DNA of 5,898 bases from Phototrophicales bacterium (GCA_002794515.1 PGTJ01000172.1:1-5898), one strand, 5' to 3'. Positions 1 through 5,622 are shown, counted from the stretch's first letter. Notes: generated by a model from the sequence alone, not told the origin. Translations and numbers: made by a program.

Positions 1-333
1 CCCAACGACAGCATCGTCTATTTTGAACAATTGGGATACATCCATACGTTGTATTTGGCGGGGCATAATGCCCTCAGAGATAACCCGCATATCCCCGCCT
101 TGCGCCAATTGCAAGAGGAGCAACAAGCCGATTTATTTCATACCCTCGAAACTTATTTAGATGCGGGTGGCAATGGGGTGAGTACGGCAGAGATGTTGCA
201 TATTCATCGTAGTACACTCAATTATCGGCTCGATCGCATCCAAGAAATTTGTCATGTCAAATTATCTGACCCCATCGCCCGCATGAATTTGCAGATGGCG
301 CTCAAATTGCTCCGGTTGTTTGATACACAATAA
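1..333 (+). CDS. PucR/CdaR-family transcriptional regulator, C-terminal part
   Basis: The reading frame is open from base 1 and stops at TAA 331-333, leaving 110 residues; the N-terminus lies outside the window. The visible part is the PucR-type C-terminal helix-turn-helix (HTH_30). It contains the pre-HTH helix DLFHTLETYLDAGGN (about residues 44-58), then the recognition unit STAEMLHIHRSTLNYRLDRI (61-80). This matches the family pattern N-x-TA-x-x-L-x-IH-x-x-TL-x-YRL-x-RI. Family members bind DNA through this domain and usually carry an upstream GAF, GGDEF-like or other sensory region, none of which can be seen here, so the ligand is unknown. Related proteins regulate purine catabolism, sugar diacid use or similar pathways. 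The gene converges on the membrane-protein gene, so its target is not obvious from context. A TTG at 31-33 lies inside the domain and is not a true start. Confidence 0.88.
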   Translation, partial: PNDSIVYFEQLGYIHTLYLAGHNALRDNPHIPALRQLQEEQQADLFHTLETYLDAGGNGVSTAEMLHIHRSTLNYRLDRIQEICHVKLSDPIARMNLQMALKLLRLFDTQ

Positions 334-346
334 GCTGGCGAAACCA

Positions 347-377
347 ACTCGCCATCGGTGGTGTGCCGATGGCGAGT
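347..377. terminator. 12-bp perfect hairpin between convergent genes
   Basis: ACTCGCCATCGG (347-358) and CCGATGGCGAGT (366-377) are perfect reverse complements around a 7-nt loop (359-365). The hairpin lies in the 52-nt gap between the stop of the PucR-type gene (331-333) and the stop of the opposing membrane-protein gene (386-388). This is the expected place for a bidirectional terminator. Neither side carries a good T tract, so it may be a factor-assisted or weak intrinsic terminator, or an mRNA 3'-end stabiliser. Confidence 0.6.
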
Positions 378-385
378 CTGGTCAT

Positions 386-1447
386 TTAGAGGGGCTTAAT
401 CGGATACGATGGGTCGTTATAATAATCGATATTCAATGTTTGTCGGTTCGGACGGCGCATGATGCCTCCCATGAGATACAACACCAGCGATACCCCCAAA
501 GCGATAGCACCAGTGCTTAAAAAGCCGTTGCTCACCCGCCTGAGCGCATCTAATATCACCAATGTGAATGATTCTTGTACGCGTGGCGAGACATCTAAAC
601 TAGCAGATGCCCCTTGCCTGACCACATCATTGGCGATGGTATCGAGTACGTTGCCACCAAATGCCGCTCCCGTCAGCAGAATAATCAATGCGGGCAAGAA
701 TAACATCCCCCCAAGCCACATCAATAAGCCCTTCAATCCTTGCCCGCCGATGAGGGCATTGAAGAACCACACCACAATGGTGATGATAGTCATCACACTA
801 TAGGCATTATTCACCCATTGTACCAATGATATATTGGGCAACCCCGAAAAATCGGCTCTATTACTCTCGGTCAAGTCCCATGTCACGGGCATTTCGCTCA
901 CCCATGTGTTTTTATAATCGGTCACGGCGGCAATCGCTTGTTCCTGTGTGACCCCTTGTGGCAAACAAGTCGGCAATTGGTTCGATGAAAAATTGATAGT
1001 GGTCGTGCAAGGTTGTAATGCCCGCACATAAGTGCGTACAAAGGCATCACCCTGTGCGCCAGCCAGTGCTATCTTGATGGGGGCTAAATCGATATTAAGC
1101 GTCAAGCCACTGCTCGGATTTTCAAAGAAGGCGAATAGGTTATCGACCAACCCAACGGTGGTCGTCCGCAGATAATCGGTGGTCAATACACCTTGCATGG
1201 CTTCGACCAATGCGGGGAAGGCGGTGCTGGTGGGGTCTAATACCCGTTGCCCGTTCACTTCTAACTCGGCTAAAAATTGGGGTAATCCTTCTTCGCGGAA
1301 GGCATTATAAAGCGCATCATTATCGACAATGCTGTTATAAAAATTGCGGTCAAATGCCCATGACCGCACGGCGGTGAACACCAAAAAGCCGAATAACAAC
1401 CAGATGGTGACAATGATAAACATGAAAAATCCAAAACAACCGCGCAT
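386..1447 (-). CDS. Four-helix membrane protein with large extracytoplasmic domain, function unknown
   Basis: I do not recognise this 353-residue protein. Its architecture is clear. A first hydrophobic helix spans about residues 6-27. A polar domain of about 185 residues (28-212) follows, with two Cys (C147, C161) that could form a disulfide. Three further helices lie at about 213-233, 239-262 and 309-328, and a short basic then acidic tail starts with RRPNR. Basic residues near the membrane predict both termini in the cytoplasm and the large domain outside. The segment ENPSSGLTLNIDLAPIKIAL (109-128) looks like a structured ectodomain core. The start is ATG 1447-1445. AAGGAG lies at 1467-1462, a rather long 14 nt upstream, and no other in-frame start lies in between. 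A terminator-like hairpin separates the gene from the upstream glycosylase gene, so it is probably transcribed alone. No catalytic motif is visible. Confidence 0.82.
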   Translation of the reverse strand: MRGCFGFFMFIIVTIWLLFGFLVFTAVRSWAFDRNFYNSIVDNDALYNAFREEGLPQFLAELEVNGQRVLDPTSTAFPALVEAMQGVLTTDYLRTTTVGLVDNLFAFFENPSSGLTLNIDLAPIKIALAGAQGDAFVRTYVRALQPCTTTINFSSNQLPTCLPQGVTQEQAIAAVTDYKNTWVSEMPVTWDLTESNRADFSGLPNISLVQWVNNAYSVMTIITIVVWFFNALIGGQGLKGLLMWLGGMLFLPALIILLTGAAFGGNVLDTIANDVVRQGASASLDVSPRVQESFTLVILDALRRVSNGFLSTGAIALGVSLVLYLMGGIMRRPNRQTLNIDYYNDPSYPIKPL

Positions 1448-1494
1448 ATCTGATCTACTTGCTCCTTATAATTTGGCGATGAATATCGTTACTC

Positions 1495-1522
1495 ATTGTA
1501 ATGCAAAATGATGGTTGGTGAA
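1495..1522 (-). promoter_or_regulatory. Candidate promoter for the membrane-protein gene
   Basis: Read on the minus strand, TTCACC (1522-1517) and TACAAT (1500-1495) are separated by 16 bp. They match the sigma70-type consensus at 4/6 and 5/6 positions. Initiation about 7 nt downstream would give a leader of roughly 40 nt before ATG 1447. The -35 overlaps the T tract of the preceding terminator. This is a by-eye match only. Confidence 0.35.
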
Positions 1523-1545
1523 AATGGGCGCATGATATTGCGCCC
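1521..1545 (-). terminator. Rho-independent terminator after the glycosylase gene
   Basis: On the minus strand GGGCGCA (1545-1539), a 6-nt loop and TGCGCCC (1532-1526) form a 7-bp GC-rich stem. It is followed directly by ATTTT (1525-1521). The hairpin begins 8 nt after the TGA stop of the uracil-DNA glycosylase gene (1556-1554). This fits an intrinsic terminator closing that transcription unit, although the T run is short. Confidence 0.6.
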
Positions 1546-1553
1546 GTGTTGGT

Positions 1554-2204
1554 TCAGAATAGCGGTAATTGTTTGGGTGGCGCATCAGATTCGGGCTTAT
1601 CGCCCGATGGTGTGATGATGATGTTACGGCGCTTTTGGCGTACTTCATCTAAAATACTGGGGATACGCTTGATATCGGCTTCCATATCGTGCCGTAGCAT
1701 GGGATTTCGCAGGGCGGCGGCGGGATGATATAACGGATAGTAAGCCATACGTTCATCATATTTGGGTTTGCCGTGAATGGTGCTGATTTTGGCATCTGGA
1801 AAATATCGCGCCATGCTAAAACGCCCTAAGGTGACGATGAGTAGTGGGTCTATGATGGCAATTTGTTCATCTAAAAAATGCTTGCAGGCGATAATTTCAT
1901 CTGGGGCGGGGTCACGATTATCGGGCGGGCGGTGCTTGACCACATTGGCGATGAACACCTGTGAGCGACTCATGCCAATCAGATTGAGCAGATAATCGAG
2001 ATATTGACCAGACCGCCCCACGAATGGCAACCCCTTTATATCTTCTTGTTCACCCGGGGCTTCGCCGATGAACATAATCTCGGCATGGATATTGCCATGT
2101 CCAGGGACGGGGTTGCGCGTATTTTGATACAACCGACACGCCGTACAAGCCTTCACTTGCTGGGCGATTTGTGCCAATTTTTGCGTTCGGTCATCTGCTG
2201 ACAT
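1554..2204 (-). CDS. Uracil-DNA glycosylase, family 4 (iron-sulfur type)
   Basis: This 216-residue protein should remove uracil from DNA and so start base-excision repair of deaminated cytosine. Family 4 hallmarks are all visible: CTAC (C20, C23) at the N-terminus, motif A GEAPGEQED (47-55), GLPFVGRSGQ (58-67), NVVKHRPPDNRDP (87-99), C107, and motif B HPAAALRNP (160-168). Family 4 enzymes normally bind a 4Fe-4S cluster through four Cys. Here the third ligand position is His (H91, in KHRPP where KCRPP is usual). The last residues, QLPLF (212-216), follow a polar linker and resemble the bacterial sliding-clamp-binding peptide. I chose ATG 2204-2202 because AAGGAG lies 10 nt upstream. The longer reading frame from 2261 would add 19 residues encoded across an inverted repeat and has no good ribosome-binding site. 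Family 4 includes UdgX-like relatives, but their GEQPG and KRRIH motifs are absent here. Confidence 0.93.
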   Translation of the reverse strand: MSADDRTQKLAQIAQQVKACTACRLYQNTRNPVPGHGNIHAEIMFIGEAPGEQEDIKGLPFVGRSGQYLDYLLNLIGMSRSQVFIANVVKHRPPDNRDPAPDEIIACKHFLDEQIAIIDPLLIVTLGRFSMARYFPDAKISTIHGKPKYDERMAYYPLYHPAAALRNPMLRHDMEADIKRIPSILDEVRQKRRNIIITPSGDKPESDAPPKQLPLF

Positions 2205-2214
2205 CTGCACACAT

Positions 2215-2220
2215 CTCCTT
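2215..2220 (-). promoter_or_regulatory. Ribosome-binding site that fixes the glycosylase start
   Basis: AAGGAG on the minus strand lies 10 nt before ATG 2204-2202. It supports that codon over the upstream in-frame ATGs at 2261 and 2240. Confidence 0.7.
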
Positions 2221-2228
2221 TTGCGGTT

Positions 2229-2262
2229 TATGATAGGCATATGGATTGGTATGCCTATCATA
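2229..2262. repeat. 13-bp perfect inverted repeat between dehydrogenase and glycosylase genes
   Basis: TATGATAGGCATA (2229-2241) and TATGCCTATCATA (2250-2262) are exact reverse complements around an 8-nt spacer (2242-2249). The repeat fills most of the 66-nt gap between the isocitrate dehydrogenase stop (2271) and the glycosylase start (2204). No T tract follows on either strand, so a simple intrinsic terminator is unlikely. It could be an operator for a dimeric regulator (arm centres about 21 bp apart, two helical turns). It could also be an mRNA hairpin that tunes expression between the two genes. Confidence 0.7.
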
Positions 2263-2270
2263 GCACAAGA

Positions 2271-3749
2271 TTACTGTCCTTGTCCCAACGAAAAGCCGGG
2301 TTGACCATCAAAACGATATAGATTTTCGATCTTGATAAAATCGAAACCCGCTTCGCTCACATTTTTCAGCAATTGCACAATCGCTTCGTGGGCGATGGCT
2401 TTGCCAGGTAATGATCCTTCGCCTTTGCTCTGGAAGCGACAGCGCCAGTGATCGGTGCAGAAGGTATCGGGATGCCCATGGGGCCACACTTTTTGTCCAC
2501 GATTGGTGATCATCACCAATTCTAAATCGCCACTGGCAACCTTTTGCAATTCTTCGCCCAAAATATCGGGGTTTCTGCCCTCAATTGTTTGCCAATCGAG
2601 GAATAAATCGACACCGACCAATTCTTTTTGATGTGCGCCCAATGGCACGATATTGGCGGGTTGGGCTTTGGGCAAGGTCACACCATGTGCGTAACTGACG
2701 GGCGCGAGTTTTTTGGGAAAATCGCCGAGCCGTTCGATCACTGCACGCACGAATTTTTCGGTATTGACCAGTGTGGTGCTATTTTCGAGCTGGAAAATAT
2801 CTTTGGTATGAATACCATCTTCAATCGTCAGCAACCAAGCATTATGAACCCGTTCTGCCGCCTCTGTCTGACCCATATGCACCAGCATCATCACCCCTGC
2901 CATGAGCAATCCCGACGGATTGGCGATGCCCAGACCGGCAATATCGGGCGCAGAGCCGTGAATCGCCTCGAACATCGATACTTTTTCGCCCACATTTGCC
3001 GACCCCGCCAACCCGACCGACCCCGTGAGTTCGGCGGTAATATCCGAGACGACATCCCCGTATAAATTGGGCATGACGATGACATCGAATTGTTCTGGAC
3101 GGGTCGCCGCCCGCGCCGCACCAATATCGATAATCATGTGTTCGGTGTCGATTTCAGGATATTCAAGGGCGATTTCATCAAACACCTTATGAAATAACCC
3201 ATCGGTCATCTTCATGATGTTATCTTTGGTGAAGCAAGTCACTTTTTTGCGATTATTCCGTCGCGCATATTCAAAGGCGTAGCGCACAATCCGCTCACTG
3301 CCCGGTCGGGTGATGAGTTTGAGTGTCTGATATACCTCGCTCGTTTGACGATGTTCAATGCCCGCATATAAATCTTCTTCATTTTCGCGCACGATGACCA
3401 AATCGACTTTCGGATGTTTGGTACGCACAAACGGGTGATAGGAGCGGGTTGGGCGGACATTGGCATATAAGCCCAACGTTTTGCGGAGTGTCACATTGAT
3501 GCTTTTATATCCGCCACCTTGTGGTGTGGTGATGGGTGCTTTGTATAATACGCCTGTGCGCTTCAGCGATTCCCACGCATCATCTTCAATCCCACTGGTG
3601 TTGCCACGCAGAAAGACTTTTTCGCCCATCTCGACCGTTTCGACTTCAAACTGAGCGCCACCCGCCTCTAAAATTTGCAGGCTGGCATCCATAATACCGG
3701 GTCCGATACCATCGCCACGCACGACTGTAATGCGTTGTTTGTGTGTCAT
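2271..3749 (-). CDS. icd: Isocitrate dehydrogenase, Thermus-like two-domain type, predicted NAD-dependent
   Basis: This 492-residue enzyme should oxidatively decarboxylate isocitrate to 2-oxoglutarate in the TCA cycle. The catalytic beta-decarboxylating dehydrogenase domain covers about residues 6-350. Visible substrate residues are S83 and N85 in YKSINVTLRK (81-90), R89, R99 in ANVRP, R121 and Y128 in VRENEEDLYAGIEH, K175 in TKDNIMK, and D208. The metal-binding Asp lie in GDVVSD (D232, D236). The SxN motif points to isocitrate rather than isopropylmalate. After the catalytic domain comes an extra region of about 140 residues, as in the Thermus thermophilus enzyme (about 496 residues). It includes VGVDLFLDW and the end DGQPGFSLGQG. 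The coenzyme loop reads HGSAPDIAGLGIANP (264-278). Its Asp-Ile is the NAD-type pair, where NADP enzymes have Lys-Tyr. I chose ATG 3749-3747 because AGAGG lies 6 nt upstream; the ATG two codons earlier directly abuts that site. Confidence 0.93.
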   Translation of the reverse strand: MTHKQRITVVRGDGIGPGIMDASLQILEAGGAQFEVETVEMGEKVFLRGNTSGIEDDAWESLKRTGVLYKAPITTPQGGGYKSINVTLRKTLGLYANVRPTRSYHPFVRTKHPKVDLVIVRENEEDLYAGIEHRQTSEVYQTLKLITRPGSERIVRYAFEYARRNNRKKVTCFTKDNIMKMTDGLFHKVFDEIALEYPEIDTEHMIIDIGAARAATRPEQFDVIVMPNLYGDVVSDITAELTGSVGLAGSANVGEKVSMFEAIHGSAPDIAGLGIANPSGLLMAGVMMLVHMGQTEAAERVHNAWLLTIEDGIHTKDIFQLENSTTLVNTEKFVRAVIERLGDFPKKLAPVSYAHGVTLPKAQPANIVPLGAHQKELVGVDLFLDWQTIEGRNPDILGEELQKVASGDLELVMITNRGQKVWPHGHPDTFCTDHWRCRFQSKGEGSLPGKAIAHEAIVQLLKNVSEAGFDFIKIENLYRFDGQPGFSLGQGQ

Positions 3750-3755
3750 TATCAT

Positions 3756-3760
3756 CCTCT
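3756..3760 (-). promoter_or_regulatory. Ribosome-binding site that fixes the dehydrogenase start
   Basis: AGAGG on the minus strand is 6 nt from ATG 3749-3747 and 0 nt from ATG 3755-3753. The inner ATG is therefore the better start, giving an N-terminus of MTHKQRITVV. Confidence 0.6.
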
Positions 3761-3789
3761 TATCCGTTTTGTATGATTGTTTGGGTGCA

Positions 3790-3798
3790 AGTATAGCA
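3790..3798 (-). promoter_or_regulatory. Extended -10 promoter candidate for isocitrate dehydrogenase
   Basis: The minus strand reads TGCTATACT: an extended -10 TGn followed by TATACT (5/6 to consensus). No good -35 is seen at the usual distance, as is common with extended -10 promoters. A start about 7 nt downstream would give a leader of roughly 33 nt. Confidence 0.45.
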
Positions 3799-3826
3799 TG
3801 GCACGATATGGTTGCGTAGAATTGGT

Positions 3827-3832
3827 TATAAT
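3827..3832 (+). promoter_or_regulatory. -10 element for the AEC transporter gene
   Basis: A perfect TATAAT lies 34 nt upstream of ATG 3867. No clear -35 is present (CGATAT at a 17-bp spacing), so an activator may be needed. The upstream half of this promoter overlaps that of the divergent dehydrogenase promoter. Confidence 0.45.
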
Positions 3833-3848
3833 CCCCTCATTATCCCCT
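3831..3848 (+). repeat. Tandem ATCCCCT in the transporter leader
   Basis: ATCCCCT occurs at 3831-3837 and again at 3842-3848, one helical turn (11 bp) apart. It overlaps the -10 and the probable transcription start. It could be a regulator site, though a copy this short may be chance. Confidence 0.3.
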
Positions 3849-3866
3849 TAACAACAGAAGGCAACC

Positions 3867-4817
3867 ATGCAAGGATTACTCACCACGATTTTCACTGTGA
3901 TTGCGCCTATTTTGCTGATTGCGGGCATAGGCGCGTTTATTGGTCGGCGGATGCAAGTCGATAGGCGCGCCTTATCATCGATACTCATCTATTTATTTAT
4001 GCCCGCGCTGGTCATCGAAGGAATCACCAATGCCCGTGTCGGCAATGACCAATTGATACGCATGATGTTCTTCATTTTCATCAGTTGTGCCATATTAGCC
4101 ATGATTGGCTGGATTATCGCCAAAGGCTTACGGCTCGATTTCATGACCACCAACGCCTTTATTTTATGCGTTTTGATGATTAACGCCGCCAATTATGGCA
4201 TTCCCTTCAATCGCTTTGCTTTTGGGCAATCTGCCGAACAATTGGCGGTGGTCTATTATGTGGCATCGGCGGTGGTCGGCAACACGTTGGGGGTGTATTT
4301 CGCCTCGCGGGGGAATAGCGCCACTGCCCGTCATGCCATGCTCAACATCTTCAAAGTGCCGTTGCTGTATGCCATGATAATCGGCTTCATCCTGAATCAA
4401 CTCGGCATTTTTATTTATGCCCCTGCCGATATGCCCGATGCGCCCGCCTTGCCGTTGCCATTGGCGCGGATGATCGATATTTTATCAGATGCGGCTGTGC
4501 CGACCATGCTGGTGTTGTTGGGCATTTTGCTCGGACAATCGCGCTTCACCACCAAAAAGATCATGCCCATGCTCGCCGCCAGTGCCGTCAAATTGTTGAT
4601 TGCACCCCTCATCGCCATCGTGGTCATGGCATTTTTGGGGCTAGATGGATTGGTGCGCCAAGTGGGAATCATCCAGCTATCGATGCCAGTGGCGGTGTTG
4701 ACCAGTGCGCTCGCCACCGAATTTGAGGGCGACATCGAATTTGTCACGGGGGTGATTTTCATCACCACATTGGGCAGTGTTATCTCGTTGAGTGTGTTGG
4801 TGATGTTGGTCGGATGA
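3867..4817 (+). CDS. AEC-family (auxin efflux carrier-like) transporter
   Basis: The 316-residue product is almost wholly hydrophobic, with about ten predicted helices in two halves, the usual length and layout of the AEC family. These are inner-membrane secondary carriers, and bacterial members move dicarboxylates such as malate or other small anions. The first half holds the conserved broken-helix motif NAANYGIP (106-113). The second half holds its counterpart LSMPVAVLTSALATEF (271-286). A polar linker (about 184-198, rich in Pro and Ala) joins the halves, and GRRMQVDRR (26-34) is a cytoplasmic loop. The start is ATG 3867, with GAAGG (3857-3861) 5 nt upstream. The gene is divergent from isocitrate dehydrogenase, which would suit an organic-acid substrate, but the actual substrate cannot be read from sequence. 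The next gene starts 43 nt after the stop. Confidence 0.9.
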   Translation: MQGLLTTIFTVIAPILLIAGIGAFIGRRMQVDRRALSSILIYLFMPALVIEGITNARVGNDQLIRMMFFIFISCAILAMIGWIIAKGLRLDFMTTNAFILCVLMINAANYGIPFNRFAFGQSAEQLAVVYYVASAVVGNTLGVYFASRGNSATARHAMLNIFKVPLLYAMIIGFILNQLGIFIYAPADMPDAPALPLPLARMIDILSDAAVPTMLVLLGILLGQSRFTTKKIMPMLAASAVKLLIAPLIAIVVMAFLGLDGLVRQVGIIQLSMPVAVLTSALATEFEGDIEFVTGVIFITTLGSVISLSVLVMLVG

Positions 4818-4825
4818 TATATAAT
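4797..4825 (+). promoter_or_regulatory. Candidate promoter for the Uma2 gene
   Basis: TTGGTG (4797-4802), a 17-bp spacer and a perfect TATAAT (4820-4825) span the end of the transporter gene. This would start RNA near 4832, leaving a leader of about 29 nt. The -35 matches at only 3/6 positions. Confidence 0.45.
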
Positions 4826-4848
4826 GATTTTCAAGATGAGATGATATA

Positions 4849-4860
4849 GAGGATATCCTC
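4849..4860. repeat. 12-bp perfect palindrome over the Uma2 ribosome-binding site
   Basis: GAGGATATCCTC is a perfect palindrome with no spacer. It includes most of the ribosome-binding site AGAGG (4848-4852) and ends at the base before ATG 4861. A bound protein, or pairing between two mRNA copies, could block initiation. It may also be chance. Confidence 0.5.
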
Positions 4861-5417
4861 ATGACAATTTCAGTAATGCCCATGACGGCAGAAGAATTTG
4901 ACCAATACGCTTTGTTGCCCGAAAACACAGATAAAATCTTAGAAATATTGTGGGGGAGATTTATAACAAGATGCCATCCAATCCATATGCCTCGAAAATT
5001 TCAGCACGTCTCGTAAAATTAATTCTAACTTTTGTGGATGACCACGATCTGGGGCATGTCACTACTGAGGCAGGTGGGTATAAAATCGGCTTTCATGAAC
5101 GATACGCGCCTGATGTGGCATTTGTATCCAAAGCCCGCCAAGCCCAATTGAACACATCGGGGTATAACGATGTCCCGCCCGATTTGGCGGTCGATGTGGA
5201 ATTCCCGACCGATTTAGCATCGGAGAAGCGCCTGCGTTATAAAGTGACCAGTTATCTAAATGTCGGCACGACTGTTTGGGTGGTTTATCCAGAGACCAAA
5301 GCGGTCGAGATATATGCCCCTGGTCAACCTGTTCAATTCCTTTCTGAAAAAGACACCCTCACAGGGGGAGATGTGCTAAAAGGCTTTTCTGTGCCACTCA
5401 CAGAGGTGTTCAAATAG
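4861..5417 (+). CDS. Uma2-family (DUF820) nuclease, disrupted by a one-base frameshift near 4952-4956
   Basis: Uma2 proteins have a restriction-endonuclease-like fold; their cellular role is mostly unknown. Two frames together make one normal-length protein of about 185 residues. The first frame starts at ATG 4861 (AGAGG 8 nt upstream) and reads MTISVMPMTAEEFDQYALLP through KILEIL. The second reads GEIYNKMPSNPYASK from about 4954 to the stop at 5415-5417. Adding one G to the five-G run at 4952-4956 joins them as KILEILWGEIYNK, the usual ELixGEI core of the family. Later motifs are YAPDVAFVS (D85 in the joined protein), PPDLAVDVEFPTD (Asp 112 where the family usually has Glu), YKVTSYL (K128) and VWVVYPETKAVEIY. 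Without the correction, only 4950-5417 (GTG start) or 4971-5417 (ATG) is open. Either lacks the N-terminal 30-37 residues and a good ribosome-binding site. Assembly error and true pseudogene are both possible. Confidence 0.85.
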
Positions 5418-5423
5418 ATAGCC

Positions 5424-5454
5424 TATCTATACCGTGTCGATACAGATAATTTTT
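5424..5454 (+). terminator. Weak terminator-like hairpin after the Uma2 gene
   Basis: TATCTATACC (5424-5433) and GATACAGATA (5439-5448) pair at 8 of 10 positions around a 5-nt loop. ATTTTT (5449-5454) follows. The position, 7 nt after the Uma2 stop, fits a terminator, but the stem is AT-rich and has two mismatches. Confidence 0.35.
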
Positions 5455-5622
5455 GGGGATAGATAGATGACTGTGTGGGGTAGGGGCATCTGTTTTTTTC
5501 CGTTTGCAATCACGCCAAAATATGAGACAATTCCCCCTAAATGATGATATTGCAAAATAAGAACTGATACACAAAAAGCGTGTTTTGATAGAGGATTTAT
5601 TCACCATTTTGGAGTTTTCATA

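Noticed and set aside
459..803. Plus-strand open frame of 114 codons
   Set aside because: It is antisense to the membrane-protein gene, whose minus-strand frame has a ribosome-binding site and a consistent helix pattern.
2205..2261. N-terminal 19-codon extension of the glycosylase from ATG 2261
   Set aside because: It runs through the 13-bp inverted repeat, has no ribosome-binding site, and is not needed for the family fold. ATG 2204 has AAGGAG at 10 nt.
2229..2262. The inverted repeat as an intrinsic terminator of the dehydrogenase gene
   Set aside because: No T tract follows the stem on the minus strand (AACCGC comes next) and the stem is AT-rich.
2628..3065. Plus-strand open frame of 145 codons
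   Set aside because: It is antisense to the isocitrate dehydrogenase gene. Its His- and Cys-rich product is typical of a shadow frame.
4415..4834. Minus-strand open frame of 139 codons
   Set aside because: It is antisense to the AEC transporter gene and has no domain signature.
4948..4960. Programmed -1 ribosomal frameshift in the Uma2 gene
   Set aside because: The sequence T-GGG-GGA lacks the six-G heptamer, and tRNA-Trp on TGG would not re-pair well after slipping. An indel or sequencing error is simpler.
5472..5486. G-rich stretch as a possible G-quadruplex
   Set aside because: Only two runs of four Gs lie close together here, which is too few for a four-tract quadruplex.
5410..5607. 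Minus-strand open frame of 65 codons in the gap after the Uma2 gene
   Set aside because: No ribosome-binding site or recognisable motif. It covers the terminator-like hairpin and reads like translated AT-rich intergenic sequence.
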